From: Chlorobiaceae bacterium | GTDB lineage: Bacteria > Bacteroidota > Chlorobiia > Chlorobiales > Chlorobiaceae | Length of the DNA: 64,000 nucleotides | Assembly (NCBI GenBank): GCA_012972825.1 | Contig: JABDHL010000032.1 | Span: forward strand, 1-64,000 | Direction: 5' to 3' | Shown: positions 39,066-48,219 of the stretch, piece by piece | Numbering within the stretch: the first letter of the stretch is position 1 | Layout: each line of letters opens with the position of its first letter | Notes under the pieces: model-generated | Databases searched by the model: none | What the model was told of the DNA's origin: nothing | What the model saw: the letters and a program-made list of their open reading frames with translations, nothing else | Made by a program: the position numbers and the translations under genes

Positions 39066-40517
39066 TTAAAATATTTTTTTTCTTAATCTTGCAACTGGAA
39101 TTTGCATTTGTTCACGATATTTTGCAACCGTTCTTCTCGCTATATGCACTCCCCTCTCCATCAGCATCTCCGTCATAGTGTCATCACTCAACGGATGGGC
39201 TCCATCTTCCTCCTTAATCATTTCAGTTATATACTGCCGTATAATCTTGCTCGACAAATCATCGCCATCATCAGTCGACAGTCCCCCGCTGAAAAAAGAC
39301 TTCAACTCAAAAACCCCGAACCGAGTCTGAACATATTTACCATTCACTGCCCGGCTGATTGTCGAAATATCAAGACCGGTCTCGGCAGCAATGGTTTTCA
39401 TGCCGAGGGGAACCACACGCTCAGGGCCGAAAACAAAAAAACCATACTGACGCTTCATCAGAGCCTCAATAACCTTCAGAAGCGTCTGGCGCCGGGTCTC
39501 GATCGCACTGATGAACTCTTTTGCCCGCTGAAGGTTCTTGCGGATAAACTGCTTTTCCTCTTTCGGGCCTTTCCTGTTTTTCAGACGGTCAAGATAAACA
39601 TCACTGACCCTCACTGAAAGAGCGCTCCTGTCATTAAGAACCGCAGTCAACGCACCATGCTCATAACTCACCACAAAATCAGGAGTAATATAGTAACCGC
39701 CTTCATCCTGAAAAATACCGGGATGGGGATCAAGGTCAGTGATGAGAGAGATAGCTGATTCAACGCCTGCACTCGGCTCCAGAAGCTTTTTGACCAGCAC
39801 CTCATAACGCCTGTGAATAAAATCATCAAAATGATCACGAAGAATCCTGGTTGCAACATCGTATGTCTTCGGATCATAACGGGTGGCAGAAAACTCAAGC
39901 TGAACAAGAAGCCTCTCACGCAACCCCTTTACGGCGATCCCAGGAGGATCAAGAAACCAGATTTTGCGCAATACCCTCTCAAGCTCTTTGTTGCTCACTT
40001 CAACCCCCTCAAGCTGAAGACTGTCAGCAAGAACACTGTACTCCTCTGTAAAATAACCATCACCGTCCAGGTTACCGAGAATCTCAATGGCAATCATCAC
40101 CTCACGTCTGCCGACCCCCTCCTGCAAGGTCAGCTGTTTCAGCAGTATTTCATGAAAACTGTCATGCTGAACCGCCTGAAAGAATCTCTCCTTCGGCCCG
40201 CTTTCATAGGCAAAACTGAGCCGTCCTTCAGCAGCTTCACCAGAAGGAGGGGCTTCATAACGCTCCTTAAGAGAACTTTTACTGAAGCGCTCAACGGAAT
40301 CGAACATATCGTCACTCTCTTCCCGATAACTGTCATCAGCAACATCACCGGCGGTGTCCTTTCGCTCTTCAACAAACTCCAGCATCGGATTTGCCTGCAG
40401 CTCTTCATACATCCGCTGTTCAAGGTTCAGCATCGGAAGTTGAAGAAGCTGGCTGCTCAAAATCTGCTGAGTGGAAAGCAGCTGCTTTTGTTTTTGCTGA
40501 AGCCTGAAATCTGGCAT
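39066..40517 (-). CDS. rpoN: RNA polymerase sigma-54 factor
   Basis: This 483-residue sigma-54 has the Gln- and Leu-rich region I (QQKQKQLLSTQQILSSQLLQLPMLNLEQ), an acidic region II, the core-binding region, the HTH and the C-terminal RpoN box (ARRTVAKYREQ) near the end. It directs transcription from -24/-12 promoters and requires AAA+ activators. It overlaps the upstream DUF3109 gene by one base (TAATG), so the two are probably translationally coupled, and it precedes hslV by 14 bases. Confidence 0.97.
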   Translation of the reverse strand: MPDFRLQQKQKQLLSTQQILSSQLLQLPMLNLEQRMYEELQANPMLEFVEERKDTAGDVADDSYREESDDMFDSVERFSKSSLKERYEAPPSGEAAEGRLSFAYESGPKERFFQAVQHDSFHEILLKQLTLQEGVGRREVMIAIEILGNLDGDGYFTEEYSVLADSLQLEGVEVSNKELERVLRKIWFLDPPGIAVKGLRERLLVQLEFSATRYDPKTYDVATRILRDHFDDFIHRRYEVLVKKLLEPSAGVESAISLITDLDPHPGIFQDEGGYYITPDFVVSYEHGALTAVLNDRSALSVRVSDVYLDRLKNRKGPKEEKQFIRKNLQRAKEFISAIETRRQTLLKVIEALMKRQYGFFVFGPERVVPLGMKTIAAETGLDISTISRAVNGKYVQTRFGVFELKSFFSGGLSTDDGDDLSSKIIRQYITEMIKEEDGAHPLSDDTMTEMLMERGVHIARRTVAKYREQMQIPVARLRKKIF

Positions 40518-41089
40518 TACTTCAAGGAAGAAGAATCGACAAATGCTTTCAAACTCTTTATCCAGTCATGACCATACAAAACACAAAGAGCGTGATGCAC
40601 ATAATCAATAAGTTTAACATGCCGCTCCCCCCCCCCTTTCCTGGCAGAGCGGCACATGGAGTGCTGTTCATAAACAAGATAATCCAAACCAAACTTTTTT
40701 CTTACCCTTATCGGAAACAATCGGCACGATAACGGCTTGTCAAAGCTGAGCAGACCATCCCGAAATGCAATTTCGATTGCACAGACAGTAATCCCCTCGC
40801 GAACACAGGTAAACACACACTCGCGATCGGCGATTGTCCTGGTATACTCTCTTCCCTGATAGACCTCCACGCAGCCATGCCGATGAAGATACTGTACGCT
40901 CTTTTCAGGAAGCATCCTCAGCAGCTCAACCGGCAGATGCTGAAGCTGCAGGGCTTCACCATCAGACAACGGAGCACCAAGCTCACCCTCAACACAGCAC
41001 CTTCCTTTGCATTCATGCAGATCGCAGGCAAAAAAAGCCCCCAGAACATCCTTATCAACAAGAACATCACCTATGGAAACAAGCGACAT
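40517..41089 (-). CDS. DUF3109 family cysteine-rich protein
   Basis: This 190-residue protein has conserved cysteines: CDLHECKGRCCVEGELGAPL near residue 22, then Cys around residues 72, 92 and 97, and CRLFPIRV and HSMCRSARKGGGERH near residue 150. This is the DUF3109 pattern, related to YkgJ-like putative metal-chelating proteins. The function is unknown. The coding strand carries ten G in a row at the GGG-GGG-GGG-GAG codons (40627-40636). It heads the rpoN-hslV-hslU-aroQ operon. Confidence 0.85.
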   Translation of the reverse strand: MSLVSIGDVLVDKDVLGAFFACDLHECKGRCCVEGELGAPLSDGEALQLQHLPVELLRMLPEKSVQYLHRHGCVEVYQGREYTRTIADRECVFTCVREGITVCAIEIAFRDGLLSFDKPLSCRLFPIRVRKKFGLDYLVYEQHSMCRSARKGGGERHVKLIDYVHHALCVLYGHDWIKSLKAFVDSSSLK

Positions 41090-41212
41090 AACAAACTATC
41101 TTTATATGAATAATACCGGATTTGCTGCTTCAATGAATTTTTCATAGCGAATGACTGCGTTATATTAGACAAGCAGCTGATAATGGAACACACACAACCA
41201 GGTTACATCACA

Positions 41213-42100
41213 ATGCTCATTATCGACGGAAAAAAGGTCTCTCTCGACCTGAAAAACGAACTGAAAGCCAGCGTCGACACCTGCAAAGCCATCACCGGCA
41301 AAGTTCCGGGACTCACCCTCATCATTGTAGGAGATGATCAGGCATCGCAGGCTTATGTACGCAATAAAGCCAACACATGCAAAGAGATCGGCATGATTTC
41401 CAGCGTGATTGAAATGCCGGCCGAAACAACCCAAAAAGATCTGCTTGAGACCATACATGCCTTGAACAACGATCCAGCCGTCCACGGCATCCTTGTCCAG
41501 CAGCCCCTGCCAGAGCAGATTGATGAATTTGCCGTCACTCTCGCCATCGACCCGTCAAAAGATGTAGACGGCTTTCATCCTGAAAACCTCGGGCGCCTTG
41601 TCATGGGCCATCTCGACAAATGTTTTATAAGCTGCACCCCCTATGGAATACTTGAGCTGCTCGGACGCTGCAACATTGAAACCAGTGGCAGACACTGTGT
41701 TGTTGTCGGACGCAGCAACATTGTCGGCAAACCCATGGCCAACCTCATGCTTCAGAAACTTGAAGCTGCAAACTGCACAGTCACCATCTGTCATTCCGCC
41801 ACCCGGAATATTGCTTTCCACACCAGACAGGCCGATATTCTCATCGCAGCCATCGGCAAGGCCGGATTTATTACCGCCGATATGGTAAAACCGGGAGCAG
41901 TAGTGATAGATGTAGGCATGAACCGCATTGAAGATCCCTCAGCAAAGAGCGGCTCCCGCTTGGTCGGGGATGTGGATTACGAAGGCGTCTCGGGTGTTGC
42001 ATCCGCCATGACCCCGGTGCCCGGCGGAGTCGGGCCGATGACCATTGCCATGCTCATGAAAAACACGCTGCAGTCGTTCCAGCGTATCAACGGCCTGTAA
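41213..42100 (+). CDS. folD: Bifunctional methylenetetrahydrofolate dehydrogenase/cyclohydrolase
   Basis: I start at ATG 41213, beginning LIIDGKKVSLDLK as is usual for FolD; the frame reaches back to 41183. The 295 residues contain GLTLIIVGDDQASQAYVRNK with the catalytic Lys of YxxxK, VQQPLP, DGFHPENLGRLV, SRHCVVVGRSNIVGKPMANLML-type sequence (GRHCVVVGRSNIVG), and GGVGPMTIAMLMKNT. It interconverts one-carbon tetrahydrofolates. It lies 6 bases before radA. Confidence 0.96.
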   Translation: MLIIDGKKVSLDLKNELKASVDTCKAITGKVPGLTLIIVGDDQASQAYVRNKANTCKEIGMISSVIEMPAETTQKDLLETIHALNNDPAVHGILVQQPLPEQIDEFAVTLAIDPSKDVDGFHPENLGRLVMGHLDKCFISCTPYGILELLGRCNIETSGRHCVVVGRSNIVGKPMANLMLQKLEAANCTVTICHSATRNIAFHTRQADILIAAIGKAGFITADMVKPGAVVIDVGMNRIEDPSAKSGSRLVGDVDYEGVSGVASAMTPVPGGVGPMTIAMLMKNTLQSFQRINGL

Positions 42101-42106
42101 CGCATC

Positions 42107-43474
42107 ATGGCAAAAACAGCTTCCAGATATATCTGCTCAAACTGCGGCGCCGTTTCCCTGAAATATCAGGGAAAATGTTTTGAATGCCAGAGTTGGGGCA
42201 CGCTGCAGGAAACCCGGGTTGAAACCGACCGGAAGCACCGCCAGCCGGGCGCTCCCGAAGGAACCACTGTTGTTCAGAACCTGCACGACTGCGTTCCATC
42301 AGAGTTCCAGCGCATCATGACCGGCATCGGAGAGCTCGACCGGGTGCTCGGAGGAGGACTCATGCAGGCATCAGCGGTGCTGGTGGGAGGGGAACCCGGT
42401 ATAGGCAAATCGACCCTCATGCTGCAGCTTGCACCTCGCCTGGCACCCGCCAGAGTGCTCTATATCTCCGGTGAAGAGTCGCCAAACCAGATCCGCGAAC
42501 GCGCCCGCAGGCTCTCCATCAAAGCCGACAACCTCTGGCTGATCCCCGAAGTCAACCTTGAGCGCATACTTGCCGTCATTGAACACGAAAAACCGCTCCT
42601 GGTTATAATCGATTCCATTCAAACCATCCATTCATCCGAATACCAGAGCTCCGCAGGCACCATTACCCAGATCCGGGAGTGTGCGGCCACCCTGATCCGG
42701 GCAGCCAAGCAGCAGAACGTCATTCTGATGATCATCGGCCATATCACCAAAGAGGGCGCACTTGCCGGCCCCAAAGCCCTTGAACACATGGTCGACACCG
42801 TCCTGCAGTTTGAAGGTGAAGGATACCAGCGCTACCGTATTATCCGCTCCGTAAAAAACCGCTTCGGCTCCACCAACGAAATCGGCGTCTTCCGCATGGA
42901 CGAAACCGGCCTTGAAGAGGTAAGCAACCCATCTGAATTTTTTATTTCCGGACGAAGGACAGATGTTCCCGGAAACTCGATACTTGCCGCAATTGAGGGC
43001 ACCAGGGCGCTTCTGGTTGAAGTTCAGGCCCTGGTATCAAAAACCAGCTACTCCATGCCGCAACGCATCAGCACCGGCTTCGACTTGAAACGCATGTCGA
43101 TTATCCTCGCCGTGCTCGAAAACAGACTGAAAATTGAAACCTGGGGGCAGGATGTCTTTGTAAAAATAGCCGGCGGCCTGAAACTGGCTGAACCCGCAGC
43201 CGACCTCGCCATCGCAGCCGCGATTGCCTCAGGGCTCATGAACCGCCCGGTTGATCCCGCAGCAGTCTGCTCCGGTGAAATCGGGCTTGCCGGCGAACTC
43301 CGTGCCATCAGCGACAGCGAACGGCGCATCAGAGAAGCTGCCCATCTCGGCTTCAAACGCATTGTCCTCCCCGAAGCCAACACCCGCGAGCTCAAACCCT
43401 CACTCCTCAAGCTCCCGATAACCATCGCAGGCTGCAGAACACTGCATGACGCCCTCGAAGAGCTCAATATCTGA
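42107..43474 (+). CDS. radA: DNA repair protein RadA
   Basis: This 455-residue RecA-like helicase has the N-terminal zinc finger (CSNCGAVSLKYQGKCFEC), Walker A GGEPGIGKST and Walker B LLVIIDSIQTI. The RadA signature KNRFGSTNEIGVF is present, as is the Lon-like C-terminal domain with GEIGLAGELRAISDSERRI. It drives branch migration in recombination. It starts 6 bases after folD. Confidence 0.96.
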   Translation: MAKTASRYICSNCGAVSLKYQGKCFECQSWGTLQETRVETDRKHRQPGAPEGTTVVQNLHDCVPSEFQRIMTGIGELDRVLGGGLMQASAVLVGGEPGIGKSTLMLQLAPRLAPARVLYISGEESPNQIRERARRLSIKADNLWLIPEVNLERILAVIEHEKPLLVIIDSIQTIHSSEYQSSAGTITQIRECAATLIRAAKQQNVILMIIGHITKEGALAGPKALEHMVDTVLQFEGEGYQRYRIIRSVKNRFGSTNEIGVFRMDETGLEEVSNPSEFFISGRRTDVPGNSILAAIEGTRALLVEVQALVSKTSYSMPQRISTGFDLKRMSIILAVLENRLKIETWGQDVFVKIAGGLKLAEPAADLAIAAAIASGLMNRPVDPAAVCSGEIGLAGELRAISDSERRIREAAHLGFKRIVLPEANTRELKPSLLKLPITIAGCRTLHDALEELNI

Positions 43475-43483
43475 CCGGCCTAA

Positions 43484-43533
43484 GGGCATCTCTATTAAAA
43501 ATATATATCATTCAGCAATAAATAGAGGTGCCC
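43484..43533. repeat. Inverted repeat after radA (terminator or tiny MITE)
   Basis: GGGCATCTCTATT at 43484-43496 pairs with AATAGAGGTGCCC at 43521-43533, with one G-T pair and a 24-base A+T-rich loop. The right arm ends one base before the stop of the nucleotidyltransferase gene. It can serve both convergent transcripts. The long loop and the GAGGTGCCCCT end also recall insertion-sequence termini, so a miniature element is possible. Confidence 0.55.
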
Positions 43534-43932
43534 CTAAAGACCAATCCACGCCTTCCTCCTTTCCTTCAGAATTCTTCTCTGATAAGGCACAAAATCCTCA
43601 ATGTTATAAAGATGTTTGAGCACCAGCTCAGCAAAAAGCGTATTGCTGCCAGCTATTCGCCTTCCTCCGGCGATAATCTGACCCAGCAGGGGTTCTCCAA
43701 CAGTTGACAGATCAATTAAATCAACAGGGCGTCCTGTTACCTCTGCCAAGTCTGAAATCAGGTTGATTGTTTCATGAACATCGAGCGGATGATCGGCACC
43801 GACCGCCAGATCGACATCACTGCCATAATGAGCAGTGCCTCTGGCCAGCGAACCAAACAACAGCGCAAGACGAATGGCATTGTGCCGTTCAAGTACATCC
43901 CTGATCTGCTTGTCGATACTCTCTGTTATCAT
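43534..43932 (-). CDS. MNT-type nucleotidyltransferase-domain protein (orphan)
   Basis: I use the ATG at 43932, giving 132 residues; the open frame reaches 43965. The minimal nucleotidyltransferase core has LFGSLARGTAHYGSDVDLAV (metal-binding Asp residues) and a later DLIDLS strand. Such proteins usually form toxin-antitoxin pairs with a HEPN/DUF86 gene, where the MNT protein AMPylates the HEPN RNase. No HEPN gene adjoins on either side. The partner may have been lost, or the protein works alone. Confidence 0.83.
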   Translation of the reverse strand: MITESIDKQIRDVLERHNAIRLALLFGSLARGTAHYGSDVDLAVGADHPLDVHETINLISDLAEVTGRPVDLIDLSTVGEPLLGQIIAGGRRIAGSNTLFAELVLKHLYNIEDFVPYQRRILKERRKAWIGL

Positions 43933-44045
43933 GATGCAATATATTGATTTTGCCTCCCCTGCCAAGAGTTGAACGGACTTCAGCCATTCTTCCCCGGCTT
44001 ATTCCAGAGTATTCAGATGTATTTCCGTCACCGTCAATACCGGCA

Positions 44046-45296
44046 TCAGTTGGTCTTCTGATCGAGAGAATTGCTCGTTGCAATCATGGCCGCCTTCCGT
44101 GCAGGATAAAGGCTTACTGCCAGGCATAGCACAACGCCTGTTATCCCCACAATGACAAAATCATCAAGGTGCATGCTGACAGGATAGGCCGGAATGATAA
44201 ATGCGCTTTTTGAAGGCAGCTGCACAATCCCATAAAGCTCCTGCAGTCTGCAGATGCTCCACGCAATGATTATTCCGGCAGTGGTGCCCGCAAGCCCCGT
44301 CATCCCGCCCTGTATGATGAATATCGACATGAACTGAGGCTTTTCGAGGCCCAGGCAGCGCAGATAAAAAAGCTCGCGCTGCTTGTCGATGGCCGTCATG
44401 GCAAGCGACCCGGTAAGGCTGAGAGCCGCTACAAGAATAATCAGCATCAGCACGCTGAAACTCGCCCATTTCTCAAGCTGCATCACCGTGAAAATGCTGC
44501 TGTATTTCTCTTCCAGCGTCCTGACTTTCCAAATCTCTTTCATAGGGCTTCCAGCCAGCCATTGCCTGAGGCTGGCGGTGAAGGCATCACGCGAATGCCC
44601 TTCCTTCTGCCGGATGTCAATCCCCGAATACTCACCCCTTCCAAGCAGCAGAATTTTATGGGCAAACAGATCCGAGGTAAGGACATACCGGTCATCAAAT
44701 ATCTTCTGCAGGGAAAATACAGATGAAACTGTTGTTTCAGGAATACCGAGCATCGGTATCAGGTAGGGTTGCGACAGCGATTCAAGACCCAGTGAAATCA
44801 GCTCCGGACTGAAAATCTTAACCTGTTGAAACGCATGAAGGTTTGTCCTGTAGGCCAGCATCTCCCCTGCCGCAATGGTTTCAGCAGTGAAATAGGGATG
44901 AGTAGCATGGGTCTGCAGCATCAGGCGGCGATGAGCCGCATCCCTGAATCCTTTAACAACGACCAGTTCGCTTTTCTCCCCGCTGGCCATAACAGCCTCA
45001 CCTTCGGAATAGGGCTCAACCGCTCCGACACAGTCAAGTGCTCTTAAAGCCTGCAGAAGCGTTTCGGATACAGCTATTGTTCTGCCATTGACAGGAACAA
45101 TCTGGGCAGGGCTGTCGATGGTGATAAAAAGGTCGCGTGCAAGTTTCTGAAATCCATTCAAGACGCTCATAACCACAAGGAGAGTGCTGACGCCGACAAT
45201 GATTCCGGCAAGACTTATAGCCGAAATGACATTGATGACCCTGAACCGTTTTCGGGCAAAACTGAAACGTTGCGCAATCCACAATCCTGTTTTCAT
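44046..45296 (-). CDS. lolC: Lipoprotein-releasing ABC permease (LolC/LolE type)
   Basis: I start at the ATG at 45296 (416 residues), since family members begin just before WIAQRFSFARKR. One membrane segment near residue 25-45, a large periplasmic domain (about 50-260) and three C-terminal segments with FtsX motifs (FSVLMLIILVAALSLTGSLAM, FIIQGGMTGLAGTTAGI) follow. LolCDE extracts lipoproteins from the inner membrane for delivery to the outer membrane. The ATPase lolD is not adjacent. C- or E-type cannot be decided here. Confidence 0.88.
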   Translation of the reverse strand: MKTGLWIAQRFSFARKRFRVINVISAISLAGIIVGVSTLLVVMSVLNGFQKLARDLFITIDSPAQIVPVNGRTIAVSETLLQALRALDCVGAVEPYSEGEAVMASGEKSELVVVKGFRDAAHRRLMLQTHATHPYFTAETIAAGEMLAYRTNLHAFQQVKIFSPELISLGLESLSQPYLIPMLGIPETTVSSVFSLQKIFDDRYVLTSDLFAHKILLLGRGEYSGIDIRQKEGHSRDAFTASLRQWLAGSPMKEIWKVRTLEEKYSSIFTVMQLEKWASFSVLMLIILVAALSLTGSLAMTAIDKQRELFYLRCLGLEKPQFMSIFIIQGGMTGLAGTTAGIIIAWSICRLQELYGIVQLPSKSAFIIPAYPVSMHLDDFVIVGITGVVLCLAVSLYPARKAAMIATSNSLDQKTN

Positions 45297-45465
45297 AAAA
45301 GCAGAGATAACATGCAATGACAATGGACGACAAAGATACAGAAAGCATAAAGATACCTAAGCTAAAACAATTTTTGGCGGCAAGCATCTTTGTTGCTATG
45401 TTTTGTACTTATTACCATCATCCTGATAGTTTAGCAACCTGTTATTTTCAGTTTACCACAGAGTA

Positions 45466-46329
45466 ATGAGCGAAGAAAAAGAACCCATACCTGCAATCCG
45501 GACCCCTCAAAATGCAAGAGAGGTCACGGCACCATATATCCCTGTCGTAAAAGATCCTGACGAAGCAAACCATATCGAAACCGCAGAGTCCGAATCCGGG
45601 GGCGGCATGAACTTTATGGGGCATCTTGAAGAGATACGCTCACGACTGATCAAGTCCGCCATCGCCCTGGTGCTCCTTACAGGCCTCTGTACAGTCTATT
45701 CTGATTTTCTTGTCAACGACGTGCTTATTGCACCGTTGAAACGGAGCAGTCAAACCCTGGTATTGCAGAATCTTGTTCCCTACGGGCAGCTCTCCCTCTA
45801 CCTGCAGGTCGTTGTCTTCTCAGGATTCATCATCTCCTTTCCTTTTCTTGCCTGGCAGATCTGGCAGTTTGTTGCACCGGGCCTGCACGAAAATGAACGC
45901 AAGGCAGGACGGTTTTCAATACTCTTTATCTCACTCTCGTTCTTTACAGGCATAGGATTCGGCTATTTTGTTTTTCTGCCGGTCACCCTCCAGTTCTTTG
46001 CAACATTCGGCACCCCGCTCATCAAAAACAACATCTCCGTCCAGGATTATGTCAGCTTTTTTATCGGTGCACTCCTGACTGCAGGTCTGGTGTTCGAACT
46101 TCCCTTCATCGCCTATATCCTTTCAAAAATAGGGCTCCTGACACCCGCTTTCATGAGGTTCTACCGCAAACATGCCATTGTTTTTCTCCTGATAGTAGCC
46201 GCGGTCGTAACTCCCTCGACCGACATTGTCACACAACTCGTCATCGGCCTCCCGATGATACTGCTCTACGAGCTCAGCATCCTGATATCAGCTCACGTCA
46301 ACCGCAAAAACAACGCACTCAAGCGATGA
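45466..46329 (+). CDS. tatC: Sec-independent translocase subunit TatC
   Basis: This 287-residue protein has six membrane segments typical of TatC, with MGHLEEIRSRLIKSAIAL at the first, FLAWQIWQFVAPGLHENERK with the signal-peptide-contact region, and VTPSTDIVTQLVIGLPMILLYE near the end. The first 48 residues form a polar extension absent from E. coli TatC. TatC recognises twin-arginine signals. No tatA or tatB is adjacent. Confidence 0.96.
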   Translation: MSEEKEPIPAIRTPQNAREVTAPYIPVVKDPDEANHIETAESESGGGMNFMGHLEEIRSRLIKSAIALVLLTGLCTVYSDFLVNDVLIAPLKRSSQTLVLQNLVPYGQLSLYLQVVVFSGFIISFPFLAWQIWQFVAPGLHENERKAGRFSILFISLSFFTGIGFGYFVFLPVTLQFFATFGTPLIKNNISVQDYVSFFIGALLTAGLVFELPFIAYILSKIGLLTPAFMRFYRKHAIVFLLIVAAVVTPSTDIVTQLVIGLPMILLYELSILISAHVNRKNNALKR

Positions 46330-46366
46330 GGGAAGGCATCCTGAATGAAATACCCGGCCGGCCCTC

Positions 46367-47014
46367 TCAGGGGCCATCGCAGGCTGAAGAAGCTGCACCC
46401 AGCAGCCTGGAATAGAGCGCTTCCGTCTCTTTTTTCAGCTCATCAGGAGAACCCTTGTTGACAAGCACATAATCTGCTTCGGCAATAAGCCTTTCCTGAG
46501 GCCACTGCGGGGCAATGCGCTGCATAATCTCTTCACGGCTGCCCAACCCTTTCCGCAGAGCCCTTTCTATCCGCTGCTCTTCATCAGCCGTCACAACCAC
46601 AACCACATCAAGCTGCCTGTTGCTGCCCGATTCAAACAGAATAGCCGCTTCCTTCACCAGAATCTTTATGCCGTGCCGTGATGCTTCCTGCACCGCTTTT
46701 CTAAACTCGCTGAATACTTTCGGGTGAATAAGCCTGTTCAGCGCTTCAAGTTTTTCGGGAGACGAAAAGACGATAGAAGCTATTGTTTTTCTATCCAGAA
46801 CAAGCTCTCCGGCCCTGTCGAACGAATAGACCTCGGCACCGAAAAGCCCGCTGATTCCCTCGATCACCTCACTATCCTTAAGCTGCAGCTCCCTGGCGAC
46901 TTTGTCAGCCTCAAAAAGAGCGCAGCCCAGCTCCGAAAGAAAACGGCAGACCGTCGACTTACCGCTGCCAAGCCCGCCGGTAACCCCGACAAGAAAAGGA
47001 TAGCGTCTGCTCAT
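46367..47014 (-). CDS. coaE: Dephospho-CoA kinase
   Basis: This 215-residue P-loop kinase has GVTGGLGSGKSTVCRFLSE at the start, FEADKVAREL, HPKVFSEFRKAV and the VVVTADEEQRIERALRKG lid. It phosphorylates dephospho-CoA in the last step of CoA synthesis. Its ATG overlaps the stop of the upstream lipoprotein gene (ATGA). Confidence 0.95.
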   Translation of the reverse strand: MSRRYPFLVGVTGGLGSGKSTVCRFLSELGCALFEADKVARELQLKDSEVIEGISGLFGAEVYSFDRAGELVLDRKTIASIVFSSPEKLEALNRLIHPKVFSEFRKAVQEASRHGIKILVKEAAILFESGSNRQLDVVVVVTADEEQRIERALRKGLGSREEIMQRIAPQWPQERLIAEADYVLVNKGSPDELKKETEALYSRLLGAASSACDGP

Positions 47015-47358
47015 GGTACGACAGCTGATTTTTTGCGAATATTCTCCCTCACCTGCAAAAGCACTGCTCTCCAGAGTTCAGGATTCTCTTTGTACGCTGC
47101 ACTCTTACGGGTAAGACTCTCGCGGCTGAACCCATGACGCACAAGCAGCCCGTTAAGCTCCGCAGTGTCAACAGGCTCAGGCGCAGCACCCTCTTTTTCG
47201 CCCATCGCTCCCGAAAGCAGAAGATAATCGCTGTAGAATCCCGCAAAACGGATATCATCGTTATCAAGGGTAAACGATTTTTTTTCGCTGCACCCCAGAA
47301 GAACAAGACCGAACAACAGGGAAAAAAAAGATTTCCTGAAGGTATCGCGCAATGTCAT
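47011..47358 (-). CDS. Small lipoprotein, function unknown
   Basis: I start at ATG 47358, giving 115 residues with a signal peptide and lipobox (FGLVLLGCSEK). The mature part is about 90 residues, helical and charged, with IRFAGFYSDYLLLSGAM and RHGFSRESLTRKSAAYKEN. It resembles DUF4296-type lipoproteins of the Bacteroidetes/Chlorobi group, but I am not certain of that. It is coupled to coaE by an ATGA overlap. Confidence 0.7.
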   Translation of the reverse strand: MTLRDTFRKSFFSLLFGLVLLGCSEKKSFTLDNDDIRFAGFYSDYLLLSGAMGEKEGAAPEPVDTAELNGLLVRHGFSRESLTRKSAAYKENPELWRAVLLQVRENIRKKSAVVP

Positions 47359-47492
47359 TTGCCTGAATTTCAGCTTTTTCAAGAAACTTAAGACACAAAT
47401 AATGAACTTAATCACCGGATTGCAAGTTAACAAGCTGAAACACATGTTTGATGCTTCTTTGCTTGTTGAATCGATGTTGAATGACAGCTGTC

Positions 47493-47528
47493 AACTCCCT
47501 TGTAACTCCCTTGTAACTCTTATAACTC
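47493..47528 (+). promoter_or_regulatory. Direct repeats immediately upstream of sodB
   Basis: AACTCCCTTGT occurs twice in tandem (47493-47503 and 47504-47514), followed by AACTCTTAT and a further AACTC. The four AACTC words are spaced 11, 11 and 9 bases, roughly one per helical turn, and end 16 bases before the sodB ATG. This suggests a regulator-binding array, possibly redox or metal responsive, but no known consensus was recognised. Confidence 0.45.
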
Positions 47529-47544
47529 TAAATAATAATCCTTT

Positions 47545-48147
47545 ATGTCCTACCAGCAACCGCCGCTCTTATTTGCAGAAAATGCATTGGAACCCTTTAT
47601 TTCCGCAAAAACCATTGGGTTTCACTATGGCAAACACCACGTCGCCTACATAACAAACTACAACAACCTCATTGCCGGCACCCCTCTTGATAACCTGACC
47701 ATCGAAGAGGTGATTGCCCTGACCGCTGCAGACCCTCAGAAAATCGGAATTTTCAATAATGGCGCGCAGGCCTGGAACCACTCCTTTTACTGGAACAGCC
47801 TCACCCCGGACGGCGGCGGCGAACCCTCCGGAGACCTCGAAGCAAAAATCACACAGGATTTCGGAAGCTTCGACAAATTCAAGGAAGAGCTCAAAAGTGC
47901 TGCAGCTACTCAGTTCGGCAGCGGATGGGCATGGCTTGTGCTCGATGGCGGAACGCTGAAAGTTGTAAAAACCGGCAATGCGCAAACCCCCGCAACCAGC
48001 GGCCAGAAACCGATCCTTACCATTGACGTCTGGGAACATGCCTACTATCTCGACTACCAGAACCGTCGACCCGATTATGTAGCCACTGTCATTGACAACC
48101 TCCTGAACTGGGAGTTCGCCGCCGGCAATTTCCAAGCTGCACAATAG
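47545..48147 (+). CDS. sodB: Superoxide dismutase (Fe type)
   Basis: This 200-residue Fe/Mn superoxide dismutase has metal ligands His27, His79, Asp161 and His165 (DVWEHAYYLDYQNRRPDYV). Gln75 in the NGAQAWNHSFYW motif is the position that marks iron enzymes. It converts superoxide to peroxide and oxygen in the cytoplasm, a defence needed even in anaerobes exposed to oxygen. Monocistronic, with a repeat array upstream and a symmetrical hairpin downstream. Confidence 0.96.
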   Translation: MSYQQPPLLFAENALEPFISAKTIGFHYGKHHVAYITNYNNLIAGTPLDNLTIEEVIALTAADPQKIGIFNNGAQAWNHSFYWNSLTPDGGGEPSGDLEAKITQDFGSFDKFKEELKSAAATQFGSGWAWLVLDGGTLKVVKTGNAQTPATSGQKPILTIDVWEHAYYLDYQNRRPDYVATVIDNLLNWEFAAGNFQAAQ

Positions 48148-48189
48148 CCGTACTTCATTCGTACATCATTTTTTTTGACGATTCAGCAC

Positions 48190-48216
48190 AACAGGGCACA
48201 ACAGCAGTGCCCTGTT
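48190..48216. terminator. Hairpin between sodB and the convergent DUF4292 gene
   Basis: AACAGGGCAC and GTGCCCTGTT pair perfectly around a seven-base loop. Neither flank has a strong T run, so it is a plausible but not classical bidirectional terminator. It ends 3 bases before the stop codon of the minus-strand gene. Confidence 0.6.
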
Positions 48217-48219
48217 CTG

